Assembly (NCBI GenBank): GCA_045545575.1
Contig: JAZQBE010000020.1
Span: 1-5,277 of the forward strand
Source: Shuttleworthia sp045545575
GTDB lineage: Bacteria > Bacillota > Clostridia > Lachnospirales > Lachnospiraceae
Direction: 5' to 3'
DNA length: 5,277 bases
Shown here: in pieces, positions 1 through 5,167 of the stretch
Numbering within the stretch: the stretch's first letter is position 1
How the letters are laid out: each line of letters opens with the position of its first letter
Notes under the pieces: generated by a model
What the model was told of the DNA's origin: nothing
Database searches by the model: none
What the model saw: only the letters and a program-made list of their open reading frames with translations
Translations under genes and position numbers: made by a program

Positions 1-164
1 GAGCCGGCAATCCCTACGGACATCCCGGGAAGGACGCCGAGGAACGCATGCGCCGGTCCGGCGCGTCGATCTTCGTCACGGCAGAATGCGGACAGATCAC
101 CGCAAAAAGCGTGCGCGGCCGGACGGTGATCCAAACGTATCGGAAGGATGGATTTGACGATTGA
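1..164 (+). CDS. comEC: ComEC-like DNA internalization protein, C-terminal end (partial)
   Basis: This is the last 53 codons of a gene that begins before the window; the reading frame starts at base 3 and stops with TGA at 162-164. The fragment opens with AGNPYGHP, the Asn-x-Tyr-Gly-His-Pro motif found near the end of the metallo-beta-lactamase-like domain of ComEC. It is followed by a stretch (RMRRSGASIFVTAECGQIT) matching the family's usual 'gcrvyrTdecGaI' ending. ComEC forms the membrane channel that carries single-stranded DNA into the cell during transformation, and this domain is thought to be nucleolytic. The gene directly precedes holA in many Firmicutes, which supports the call. With only the tail visible, a stand-alone metallo-beta-lactamase-fold hydrolase cannot be fully excluded, and integrity of the rest of the gene is unknown. 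Confidence 0.82.
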   Translation, partial: AGNPYGHPGKDAEERMRRSGASIFVTAECGQITAKSVRGRTVIQTYRKDGFDD

Positions 165-181
165 GGCACAAATCGTATAAT
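154..181 (+). promoter_or_regulatory. Sigma-A-type promoter for holA
   Basis: TTGACG (154-159) and a perfect TATAAT (176-181) are separated by 16 bp, matching the vegetative promoter consensus at 11 of 12 positions. The -35 box lies inside the last codons of comEC and the -10 box lies just after its stop. Transcription would start near 188, giving holA a leader of about 45 nt. holA can therefore be expressed independently of the competence gene upstream. Confidence 0.75.
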
Positions 182-231
182 GAGAAGGAAACAGCGTCGT
201 TCGGCACGCAAAGCAGGATGGATGAATCACC

Positions 232-1221
232 ATGCAGGAAATCCGAAACAATTGTAAAGAGCATACCTTTCACCGCGCCTATCTGATCTGCGGGGACGAA
301 AGCTATCTGCGCCTTGAGGCGCAGAGGATGCTGCTGTCTGCCCTCGGCGCGGAAGCCGGATCGATGAACTTCCTTTCTTTCGAGGGGCAGAAGACGGAGC
401 CGGCGGCGGTGATCGACGCCTGCGAGACGCTGCCGTTCTTTGCCGATTACCGGGTGGTGCTTGTTTCCGACAGCGGCTGGTTTGCCAAAGCCTGTGACGA
501 GATCGCGGCGTATCTTGGGGCCATCCCCGAAACGACGGTGCTGATCTTTAACGAGCGCACCGCGGACCGGCGCGTCAAAAGCTACAAGGCGATGGCGAAG
601 ACCGGGCACATCGCGGAATGCGTCATGCCCCAGGAGCCGGAGCTGGTGCGCTGGGTCGGCGGCATGCTGAAGGAGAACGGCTGGTCCATGAAACGGGAAG
701 CCTGGCCGATGTTTTACGAGCGGACCGGTGCGGACATGTCCCGGATGAAAAACGAGCTGGACAAGCTGCTGGCCTATACCATGGATTCAAAGGAAATCAC
801 ACCCGCGGACGTGGAGGCGGTCTGTTCCCGCCGGCTGGAGGACCGGGTCTTTGAAATGCTGGAGGCGATGGCCCGGGGCGACAAGGACCGCATGCTGTTT
901 CTCTATGAGGAACTGCTGCTGCAGAAGGAAGCGCCCCAGCGGATTCTTTCCCTGATCGGTCGGCAGTTCCTGCAGATGTACGGCGTGCGGAAACTTCGCG
1001 CGGAACGCGTGCGGGACGCGGAGATCGCAAAACAGCTGGGCATGCGCGATTTTGCCGTCGCGAAGACGGCCCGGCTGGCTTCGGCGTATTCGCAGGAGCG
1101 TCTCGGACAGCTGGTGGAGCAGGCGGCCGAAGACGACGCCCGCTCGAAGAGCGGACGCCTCGACGCGCAGATCGCGGTGGAGACACTGCTGCTCGAGGGA
1201 AGCCGGAAAACTCCTGCTTGA
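232..1221 (+). CDS. holA: DNA polymerase III subunit delta
   Basis: This 329-residue protein has the usual length of the delta subunit, the clamp-loader 'wrench' that opens the beta sliding clamp so it can be loaded on primed DNA. The N-terminus has the family pattern (HRAYLICGDESYL, residues 14-26), where a degenerate P-loop region replaces a working ATP site. Residues 103-108 (VLIFNE) match the 'viiFve' strand of the AAA-like domain. Residues 171-181 (RMKNELDKLLA) match the 'l..EleKLl.y' signature, and the C-terminal collar helices include RILSLIGRQF (237-246) and KSGRLDAQIAVETLLL (306-321). The ATG at 232 is preceded by an in-frame TGA at 223-225, so it is the first possible start. The Shine-Dalgarno is weak (AGGA at 215-218, 13 nt upstream). 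It sits between comEC and rpsT, its normal place in Firmicutes, and has its own promoter at 154-181. Confidence 0.93.
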   Translation: MQEIRNNCKEHTFHRAYLICGDESYLRLEAQRMLLSALGAEAGSMNFLSFEGQKTEPAAVIDACETLPFFADYRVVLVSDSGWFAKACDEIAAYLGAIPETTVLIFNERTADRRVKSYKAMAKTGHIAECVMPQEPELVRWVGGMLKENGWSMKREAWPMFYERTGADMSRMKNELDKLLAYTMDSKEITPADVEAVCSRRLEDRVFEMLEAMARGDKDRMLFLYEELLLQKEAPQRILSLIGRQFLQMYGVRKLRAERVRDAEIAKQLGMRDFAVAKTARLASAYSQERLGQLVEQAAEDDARSKSGRLDAQIAVETLLLEGSRKTPA

Positions 1222-1246
1222 CAAGGCCGCACGCAGAAGATACAAT
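1218..1246 (+). promoter_or_regulatory. Strong sigma-A-type promoter for rpsT
   Basis: A perfect TTGACA (1218-1223) and TACAAT (1241-1246) are separated by the optimal 17 bp, the best promoter in the window. The -35 box contains the holA stop codon. The predicted transcript begins near 1252-1254, almost exactly where the first helix of the structured rpsT leader begins. This suggests that the leader RNA is a defined 5' element rather than chance intergenic DNA. Confidence 0.85.
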
Positions 1247-1250
1247 ACAT

Positions 1251-1375
1251 AAGTCTGCGCAGACGGCAATGCCGGCGGCAACGCGGCAGCTGACCGGAAC
1301 CCCGTTGCGTCTGCGGTGACAACCAAGATGTCGACCGTTGCCCTCTTCGTCACCCAAGACTGTGGCAGCAGACTT
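1251..1375 (+). promoter_or_regulatory. Structured 5' leader of rpsT (candidate regulatory RNA)
   Basis: Three helices are visible by eye. P1 pairs 1251-1258 with 1368-1375 (8 perfect pairs) and closes the whole element. P2 pairs 1258-1265 with 1308-1315 (8 perfect pairs). P3 pairs 1315-1320 with 1349-1354 (6 pairs). The helix ends share C1258 and G1315, so they abut as a three-way junction. Inside P2, GCAACG (1278-1283) can pair with CGTTGC (1303-1308). A second copy, CGTTGCC (1336-1342) in the P3 loop, can instead take GGCAACG (1277-1283), so two exclusive folds are possible. Further down, 1384-1391 can pair imperfectly with 1411-1419, covering part of the Shine-Dalgarno and the start codon. 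S20 represses its own translation in E. coli, so autogenous control is a reasonable inference. I recognise no catalogued motif. Confidence 0.5.
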
Positions 1376-1406
1376 TTAAGCATGAATCTACAGATAAAGA
1401 ATCAGT

Positions 1407-1412
1407 GGAGGT
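1407..1412 (+). promoter_or_regulatory. Ribosome binding site fixing the TTG start of rpsT
   Basis: GGAGGT lies 6 nt before the TTG at 1419. No ATG or GTG sits in frame at a usable distance, and the protein from TTG begins with the invariant (M)ANIKSAKKR of S20, so this site decides the start. Confidence 0.88.
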
Positions 1413-1418
1413 AGAGAT

Positions 1419-1682
1419 TTGGCAAACATCAAATCAGCGAAAAAGCGTGTTCTGGTTGCAGAGAATCGTACCGAGCGCAACAAGGCCATCAAGTCCCGTG
1501 TGAAGACCTACGTGAAGAAGGTAGACGCGGCTGTGGAAGCAAAGGATGCCGAGGCGGCAAAGGCTGCCCTGCTTGAGGCGATCTCCGAGATCAACAAAGC
1601 GGCGTCGAAGGGTGTGTATCACAAGAACACCGCTTCCCGCAAGGTTTCCCGCCTGACCAAGGCGGTGAACGGTATCGCGTAA
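1419..1682 (+). CDS. rpsT: 30S ribosomal protein S20
   Basis: This 87-residue, lysine- and alanine-rich protein is full length for S20, a primary-binding protein of the small ribosomal subunit that binds 16S rRNA early in assembly. It begins (M)ANIKSAKKR (1-10) and carries the conserved core helices. The signature KGVYHKNTASRKVSRL (64-79) contacts rRNA, and the stop is TAA. The start codon is TTG behind a strong GGAGGT. The E. coli rpsT gene also starts with UUG, and there the weak start takes part in feedback control by S20. The gene has its own strong promoter, a long structured leader and its own terminator at 1708-1744, so it forms a single-gene transcription unit. The usual Firmicute neighbours are holA upstream and gpr/spoIIP or lepA downstream; here lepA follows directly. 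Confidence 0.97.
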   Translation: MANIKSAKKRVLVAENRTERNKAIKSRVKTYVKKVDAAVEAKDAEAAKAALLEAISEINKAASKGVYHKNTASRKVSRLTKAVNGIA

Positions 1683-1707
1683 CAACGATCCGCCGGTTTA
1701 GCCAAGA

Positions 1708-1744
1708 AGCCTCTTTTCCCGGGTGGAAGAGAGGCTCCTTTTTT
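1708..1744 (+). terminator. Intrinsic terminator of rpsT
   Basis: A 12-bp stem (1708-1719 with 1725-1736, one G-U pair) closes a 5-nt loop (CGGGT) and is followed after CC by six T residues (1739-1744). It lies 25 bp after the rpsT stop codon and separates rpsT from the lepA-hemW unit. Confidence 0.92.
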
Positions 1745-1752
1745 GTTACAAT
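1744..1752 (+). promoter_or_regulatory. Extended -10 promoter for lepA-hemW
   Basis: TACAAT (1747-1752) is preceded by TG at 1744-1745, the extended -10 arrangement that can compensate for a poor -35 box. The matching -35 position (TGGAAG, 1724-1729, 17-bp spacer) agrees with the consensus at only three positions and lies within the terminator stem. Transcription would begin near 1759, leaving a leader of about 40 nt before lepA. Confidence 0.6.
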
Positions 1753-1797
1753 AACTCTGTTCCGCATTGAACCCGATCCGATAGAACAGGAAGACGC

Positions 1798-3603
1798 ATG
1801 GACGCCTCTAAAATTCGAAACTTCTGTATCATTGCCCATATCGACCACGGCAAGTCGACCCTCGCCGACCGCCTGCTCGAGCAGACCGGTACGCTGACTG
1901 CGCGCGAAATGCAGTCGCAGGTCTTAGACAACATGGACCTCGAGCGGGAGCGCGGCATTACGATCAAATCCCAGGCCGTGCGCATCATCTACCGCGCCGA
2001 CGACGGGGAAGAGTATATCTTAAACCTGATCGACACCCCGGGCCACGTGGACTTCAATTACGAAGTCTCCCGCAGTCTGGCGGCCTGTGACGGCGCCGTG
2101 CTCGTGGTGGACGCCGCCCAGGGCGTGGAAGCGCAGACGCTGGCCAACGTTTATCTGGCCTTAGACCACGATCTGGAGGTGCTGCCCGTCATCAACAAGA
2201 TCGACCTGCCCAGCGCCGACCCGGACCGCGTCGCCGCCGAAATCGAGGACGTCATCGGCCTCGACGCCTCCGAGGCGCCGCGCATCTCCGCGAAGACCGG
2301 CCAGAACATCCACGACGTGCTGGAGATGATCGTCCGCCAGCTGCCGCCGCCGGAGGGAGATCCGGAGGCCCCCTTAAAGGCGCTGATCTTTGACTCGATT
2401 TACGATTCCTACCGCGGCGTCATCGTGTTCTGCCGCATCCGCGACGGCCGCATCCGCCCGGGGGACGAGATCCGCATGATGGCCACCGGCGCGACGGCCG
2501 AGGTGGTGGAGGTCGGCTATTTCGGCGCCGGCCGGTTCATCGCCTGCGGCGAGCTGGAAGCCGGCATGGTCGGCTATTTTACCGCGAGCATCAAAAACGT
2601 GTCCGACACCCGCGTCGGCGACACGGTGACCAACAGCAAACGCCCGGCGGCCGAACCGCTGCCCGGCTATAAAAAGGTGCAGCCCATGGTGTACTGCGGC
2701 ATGTATCCGGCGGACACCAAGAAGTACCCGGATCTGCGGGACGCCCTGGAAAAGCTGCAGTTGAACGACGCTTCGCTGCAGTATGAGCCGGAAACGTCGG
2801 TCGCTTTAGGCTTCGGGTTCCGCTGCGGTTTCTTAGGCCTGCTGCATCTGGAGATCATCCAGGAGCGCTTAGAGCGCGAATACGACCTGGATCTGGTAAC
2901 GACGGCGCCCGGCGTCGTGTACCGCGTACACAAAACGGACGGCACCATGATCGAGCTGACAAACCCGTCCAACCTGCCGGATCCGGCGGAGATCGATTAC
3001 ATGGAAGAGCCGGTGGTCGACGCCGAGATCATGGTCACCAGCGATTACATCGGCTCCATCATGGACCTGTGCCAGGAGCGCCGCGGCGAATACATCAGCA
3101 TGGAATACATCGACCAGACCCGCGCCCTGTTGAAATACGTGCTGCCGTTGAATGAGATTATCTACGATTTCTTTGACGCCTTGAAGTCGCGTTCCCGCGG
3201 CTACGCGTCCTTTGACTACACGCTGAAGGGCTATGTGCGTTCCGAGCTGGTGAAGCTGGACATCCTGATCAACCGCGAGCCGGTGGACGCGCTTTCTTTT
3301 ATCGTGTTCTCCGGGACAGCTTACGAGCGCGGACGCCGGATGTGCGAGCGTTTAAAGGACGAAATCCCGCGGCATCTGTTTGAGATTCCGATCCAGGCGG
3401 CCGTCGGCAGCAAGGTCATCGCCCGCGAAACAGTGAAGGCCATGCGCAAGGACGTGCTGGCGAAGTGCTACGGCGGTGACATTACGCGAAAGAAGAAGCT
3501 GCTGGAAAAGCAGAAGGAAGGCAAGAAGCGCATGCGCCAGGTGGGAAATGTGGAGATTCCGCAGGAGGCGTTCATGAGCGTGCTGAAACTGGACGAGAAG
3601 TAG
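1798..3603 (+). CDS. lepA: Elongation factor 4 (LepA), ribosome-binding GTPase
   Basis: This 601-residue protein is full length for LepA/EF4, an EF-G-like GTPase that acts on the ribosome and has been linked to back-translocation and to efficient initiation or 30S maturation. All GTPase motifs are intact: G1 AHIDHGKST (13-21), G2 RGITIKS (52-58), G3 DTPGH (79-83, with the catalytic His at 83), G4 NKID (133-136) and G5 SAK (164-166). An EF-Tu-like beta-barrel domain follows from about 190. EF-G-like domains come next, including the segment GFGFRCGFLGLLHLEIIQERLERE. The LepA-specific C-terminal domain ends with LAKCYGGDITRKKKLLEKQK and the conserved IPQEAFMSVLKLD. The ATG at 1798 follows AGGAAG (1788-1793), and the MDASKIRNFCIIAHIDHGKS opening is the family norm. 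It is the first gene of an operon with hemW, which starts 33 bp downstream. Confidence 0.98.
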   Translation: MDASKIRNFCIIAHIDHGKSTLADRLLEQTGTLTAREMQSQVLDNMDLERERGITIKSQAVRIIYRADDGEEYILNLIDTPGHVDFNYEVSRSLAACDGAVLVVDAAQGVEAQTLANVYLALDHDLEVLPVINKIDLPSADPDRVAAEIEDVIGLDASEAPRISAKTGQNIHDVLEMIVRQLPPPEGDPEAPLKALIFDSIYDSYRGVIVFCRIRDGRIRPGDEIRMMATGATAEVVEVGYFGAGRFIACGELEAGMVGYFTASIKNVSDTRVGDTVTNSKRPAAEPLPGYKKVQPMVYCGMYPADTKKYPDLRDALEKLQLNDASLQYEPETSVALGFGFRCGFLGLLHLEIIQERLEREYDLDLVTTAPGVVYRVHKTDGTMIELTNPSNLPDPAEIDYMEEPVVDAEIMVTSDYIGSIMDLCQERRGEYISMEYIDQTRALLKYVLPLNEIIYDFFDALKSRSRGYASFDYTLKGYVRSELVKLDILINREPVDALSFIVFSGTAYERGRRMCERLKDEIPRHLFEIPIQAAVGSKVIARETVKAMRKDVLAKCYGGDITRKKKLLEKQKEGKKRMRQVGNVEIPQEAFMSVLKLDEK

Positions 3604-3636
3604 CCGGCGGCTTACGGCGAAAACGGAGGGGATGCG

Positions 3637-4932
3637 ATGGAATTATATGTACATATCCCTTTCTGTGCACAGAAGTGCTATTACTGCGATTTCCTGTCCG
3701 CGCCGTCGGACGAGGCGGTCCGCAGACGCTTTGTGCGCGCGCTCTGCGCCGAGATCCGCTGGTACGGCGCCGCATATCCGGACACCGTGCTGGACACGGT
3801 GTTCTTCGGCGGCGGGACGCCGAGCATTCTGGAACCGGATCTGTTTGCCGCGCTGACCGAAGAGATCCGCGCCGCCTTTGCGCTGGCGCCGGACGCGGAG
3901 ATTACGCTGGAGGCGAATCCGGGAACGGTCACGGCCGAATCCCTGGAGGTCTACCGCAGCTGCGGGGTCAGCCGGCTGTCCTTCGGTCTGCAGTCCGCGA
4001 ATGACGGCGAGCTGCGGATGCTCGGCCGCATCCATGATTTCCACGGTTTTCTGCAGTCCTACGAACTGGCGAGGAAGGCCGGCTTCTCCAATATCAATAT
4101 CGACGTCATGACGGGGCTGCCCGGCCAGACCGTCAAGCGGCTGTCCCATACCTTAAAGGAAGTGATCTGGCTGCATCCGGAACACGTTTCGGCCTACGCG
4201 CTGCAGGTGGAGGAGAAAACGCCTCTGGCCCGCGTCCTGGCGGGAGAGCGGGTGCGGGTGCCCGGCCGGCCGCCGGGGGACGCCGAAAAACCGGCCCGGC
4301 TGCTTCGCTTTCCGCCGCTGCCGGATGAGGATACGGAATACGCGCTTTACGCCGCGGCGCGCGACCAGCTTGAGGCGGCCGGGTACGAGCGCTACGAGAT
4401 CTCCAATTACGCCCGGCCGGGATTTGCCTGCCGCCACAACGTCGGTTACTGGGAGCGGACGCCCTACATCGGCGTGGGGCCGGGTGCCGCGTCGCTTCTG
4501 GAGTATCAGTGGAAGACGCCGCGGATGGGCTTCCGCAGCATGGCGCCCTGCATCCGCCGGAAAAACCGCACGTCCCTCGAGGCGTATCTGCGGGCGGCCG
4601 AGCGGCTTGATCCCGCCGGAACGCGGCGCAACCGAAGACCGCTGACGTCGGCGGAACAGCAGGTGCTGACCGCGCGGGAATGCATGGAGGAATTCATGTT
4701 CCTCGGACTTCGGCAGACGGCCGGGGTCAGCCGGGTGCGGTTCCGAAGCATCTTCGGCAAATCCATGGAGAGTGTGTACGGACCGGTGATCCGCCGGCTG
4801 GCAGAGCAGGGCCTGATGGAAGAGACGGACGGCAGTGTGCGGCTGACGAGCCGGGGACTGGACGTCAGCACGCCGGTGCTCGCGGAGTTTCTGCTGGACG
4901 ACAGCCGCGCGGCCGGGCGGCATTCATCTTAA
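3637..4932 (+). CDS. hemW: Radical SAM heme chaperone HemW
   Basis: HemW, long annotated as an oxygen-independent coproporphyrinogen oxidase-like protein, binds heme and delivers it to target proteins. The N-terminus shows HIPFCAQKCYYCDF, with Cys10, Cys14 and Cys17 forming the CxxxCxxC site for the 4Fe-4S cluster. Further radical-SAM motifs are GGGTPS (58-63), EANPGT (92-97), SFGLQS (115-120) and GLPGQT (160-165). The HemW-type middle has YEISNYARPG (253-262), RHNVGYW (266-272) and GVGPGAAS (279-286). The C-terminal winged-helix-like HemN_C domain includes EEFMFLGLR (351-359) and ends near GLDVSTPVLAEFLL. The ATG at 3637 follows GGAGG (3625-3629) by 7 nt. At 431 residues it is about 45-55 longer than typical HemW. 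The extra length falls at about 204-228 (Arg/Pro-rich), 288-312 and 325-337. The frame is continuous and the conserved motifs are intact, so it looks functional. Confidence 0.93.
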   Translation: MELYVHIPFCAQKCYYCDFLSAPSDEAVRRRFVRALCAEIRWYGAAYPDTVLDTVFFGGGTPSILEPDLFAALTEEIRAAFALAPDAEITLEANPGTVTAESLEVYRSCGVSRLSFGLQSANDGELRMLGRIHDFHGFLQSYELARKAGFSNINIDVMTGLPGQTVKRLSHTLKEVIWLHPEHVSAYALQVEEKTPLARVLAGERVRVPGRPPGDAEKPARLLRFPPLPDEDTEYALYAAARDQLEAAGYERYEISNYARPGFACRHNVGYWERTPYIGVGPGAASLLEYQWKTPRMGFRSMAPCIRRKNRTSLEAYLRAAERLDPAGTRRNRRPLTSAEQQVLTARECMEEFMFLGLRQTAGVSRVRFRSIFGKSMESVYGPVIRRLAEQGLMEETDGSVRLTSRGLDVSTPVLAEFLLDDSRAAGRHSS

Positions 4933-4945
4933 AACCGGAGGTTTT
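4931..4945. repeat. Short inverted repeat at the hemW stop codon
   Basis: AAAACC (4931-4936) and GGTTTT (4940-4945) form a perfect 6-bp inverted repeat around GGA, overlapping the last two bases of the hemW stop codon. With only two G-C pairs it would be a weak terminator in either direction. The A-run/T-run layout also resembles the AT-rich targets favoured by Tn916-family integrases, but that is only suggestive. Confidence 0.4.
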
Positions 4946-4947
4946 CC

Positions 4948-5012
4948 TGCCCTCTGAAATAAGAAAACAAGAGAAAACCAAGTAAAATCAACGCTTTTAA
5001 GGGCAGAGGGCA
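4948..5012. repeat. 9-bp inverted repeat enclosing phased A-tracts (possible element-end site)
   Basis: TGCCCTCTG (4948-4956) is repeated as its exact reverse complement CAGAGGGCA at 5004-5012, with 47 bp between. The enclosed DNA has AAAA runs at 4964-4967, 4974-4977 and 4984-4987, spaced exactly 10 bp apart. They sit in imperfect direct repeats (AGAAAACAAG, AGAAAACCAAG, TAAAATCAAC). A-tracts in phase with the helix bend DNA. A bend with short direct repeats inside an inverted repeat is typical of recombinase or accessory-protein sites at the ends of integrative elements. The region is very AT-rich compared with hemW. The assignment as an element end is inference; a transcription-factor operator is an alternative. 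Confidence 0.5.
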
Positions 5013-5044
5013 AACAGGTTGTCTGTGAAAACTGAATGACCGAG

Positions 5045-5082
5045 CGAAAAGGGATGTTTCCATCAAGGAGCATCTCTTTTCG
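5045..5082. terminator. Long hairpin, possible bidirectional terminator
   Basis: Bases 5045-5056 pair with 5071-5082 (12 pairs, one G-U). The stem can extend by four weaker pairs to a CATCAA loop (5061-5066). The stem begins with CGAAAA and ends with TTTTCG, so a GC-containing core is flanked by an A-run and a T-run on either strand, the layout of a bidirectional intrinsic terminator. It could end hemW transcription, shield the element, or form a leader structure for the gene at 5168. Confidence 0.6.
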
Positions 5083-5093
5083 TATGCCAGGAC

Positions 5094-5131
5094 GCCGCAG
5101 ATTTTCGTTTAAGAATGTCTGCGGCTTTTTT
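5094..5131 (+). terminator. Intrinsic terminator or attenuator upstream of the 5168 gene
   Basis: GCCGCAGA (5094-5101) pairs perfectly with TCTGCGGC (5118-5125). A G-U pair and three further pairs (5104-5106 with 5113-5115) can form inside, and six T residues (5126-5131) follow directly. This is a strong rho-independent terminator. It ends only 36 bp before the next start codon. Any promoter for that gene must therefore lie upstream of or within the hairpin, or the hairpin acts as an attenuator. Confidence 0.88.
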
Positions 5132-5150
5132 CATGCCCAAAACCAAGCAT

Positions 5151-5160
5151 AAGGAGGTGA
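5151..5160 (+). promoter_or_regulatory. Exceptionally strong Shine-Dalgarno of the 5168 gene
   Basis: AAGGAGGTGA is fully complementary over ten bases to the usual 3' end of 16S rRNA. It lies 7 nt before the ATG at 5168, and its GGAGG core ends 10 nt before it. It is much stronger than the sites of holA or lepA. Confidence 0.9.
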
Positions 5161-5167
5161 ACACCCT

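Noticed and set aside
97..609. Reverse-strand frame opposite comEC and holA
   Set aside because: It crosses the holA promoter and start, matches no family I recognise, and is explained as a shadow of holA.
1269..1319. Small upstream frame in the rpsT leader (ATG at 1269, 16 codons, TGA)
   Set aside because: No Shine-Dalgarno precedes it, it lies within the predicted paired region, and the peptide has no run of a single amino acid that would suggest a leader-peptide attenuator.
1368..1377. P1 3' strand followed by TTTT as a transcription terminator
   Set aside because: The T-run is only four bases and half of it is part of the P1 helix. The paired strands are about 110 nt apart, so it is a poor intrinsic terminator.
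787..1383. Long reverse-strand open frames across the 3' half of holA and the rpsT leader (also 903-1322 and 797-1357)
   Set aside because: They lie opposite the well-supported holA frame, have Arg/Ser/Pro-rich low-complexity translations, and lack recognisable domains. Long antisense frames are expected in GC-rich genes.
1247..1418. rpsT leader as a T-box, tRNA or 6S-like RNA
   Set aside because: No T-box consensus, no T-loop or CCA-type tRNA features, and no long rod with a central bubble are visible.
4153..4923. 256-codon reverse-strand frame opposite hemW
   Set aside because: hemW motifs are intact across this stretch on the + strand. The antisense translation is His/Arg/Pro-rich without motifs.
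4931..4945. Inverted repeat at the hemW stop as the main hemW terminator
   Set aside because: Its core has only two G-C pairs and a three-base loop; the hairpins at 5045-5082 and 5094-5131 are far stronger candidates.
4962..4992. Three short A-rich repeats as a possible CRISPR remnant
   Set aside because: The repeats are 10-11 bp, adjacent and without spacers, so they do not fit a CRISPR array; phased A-tracts explain them better.
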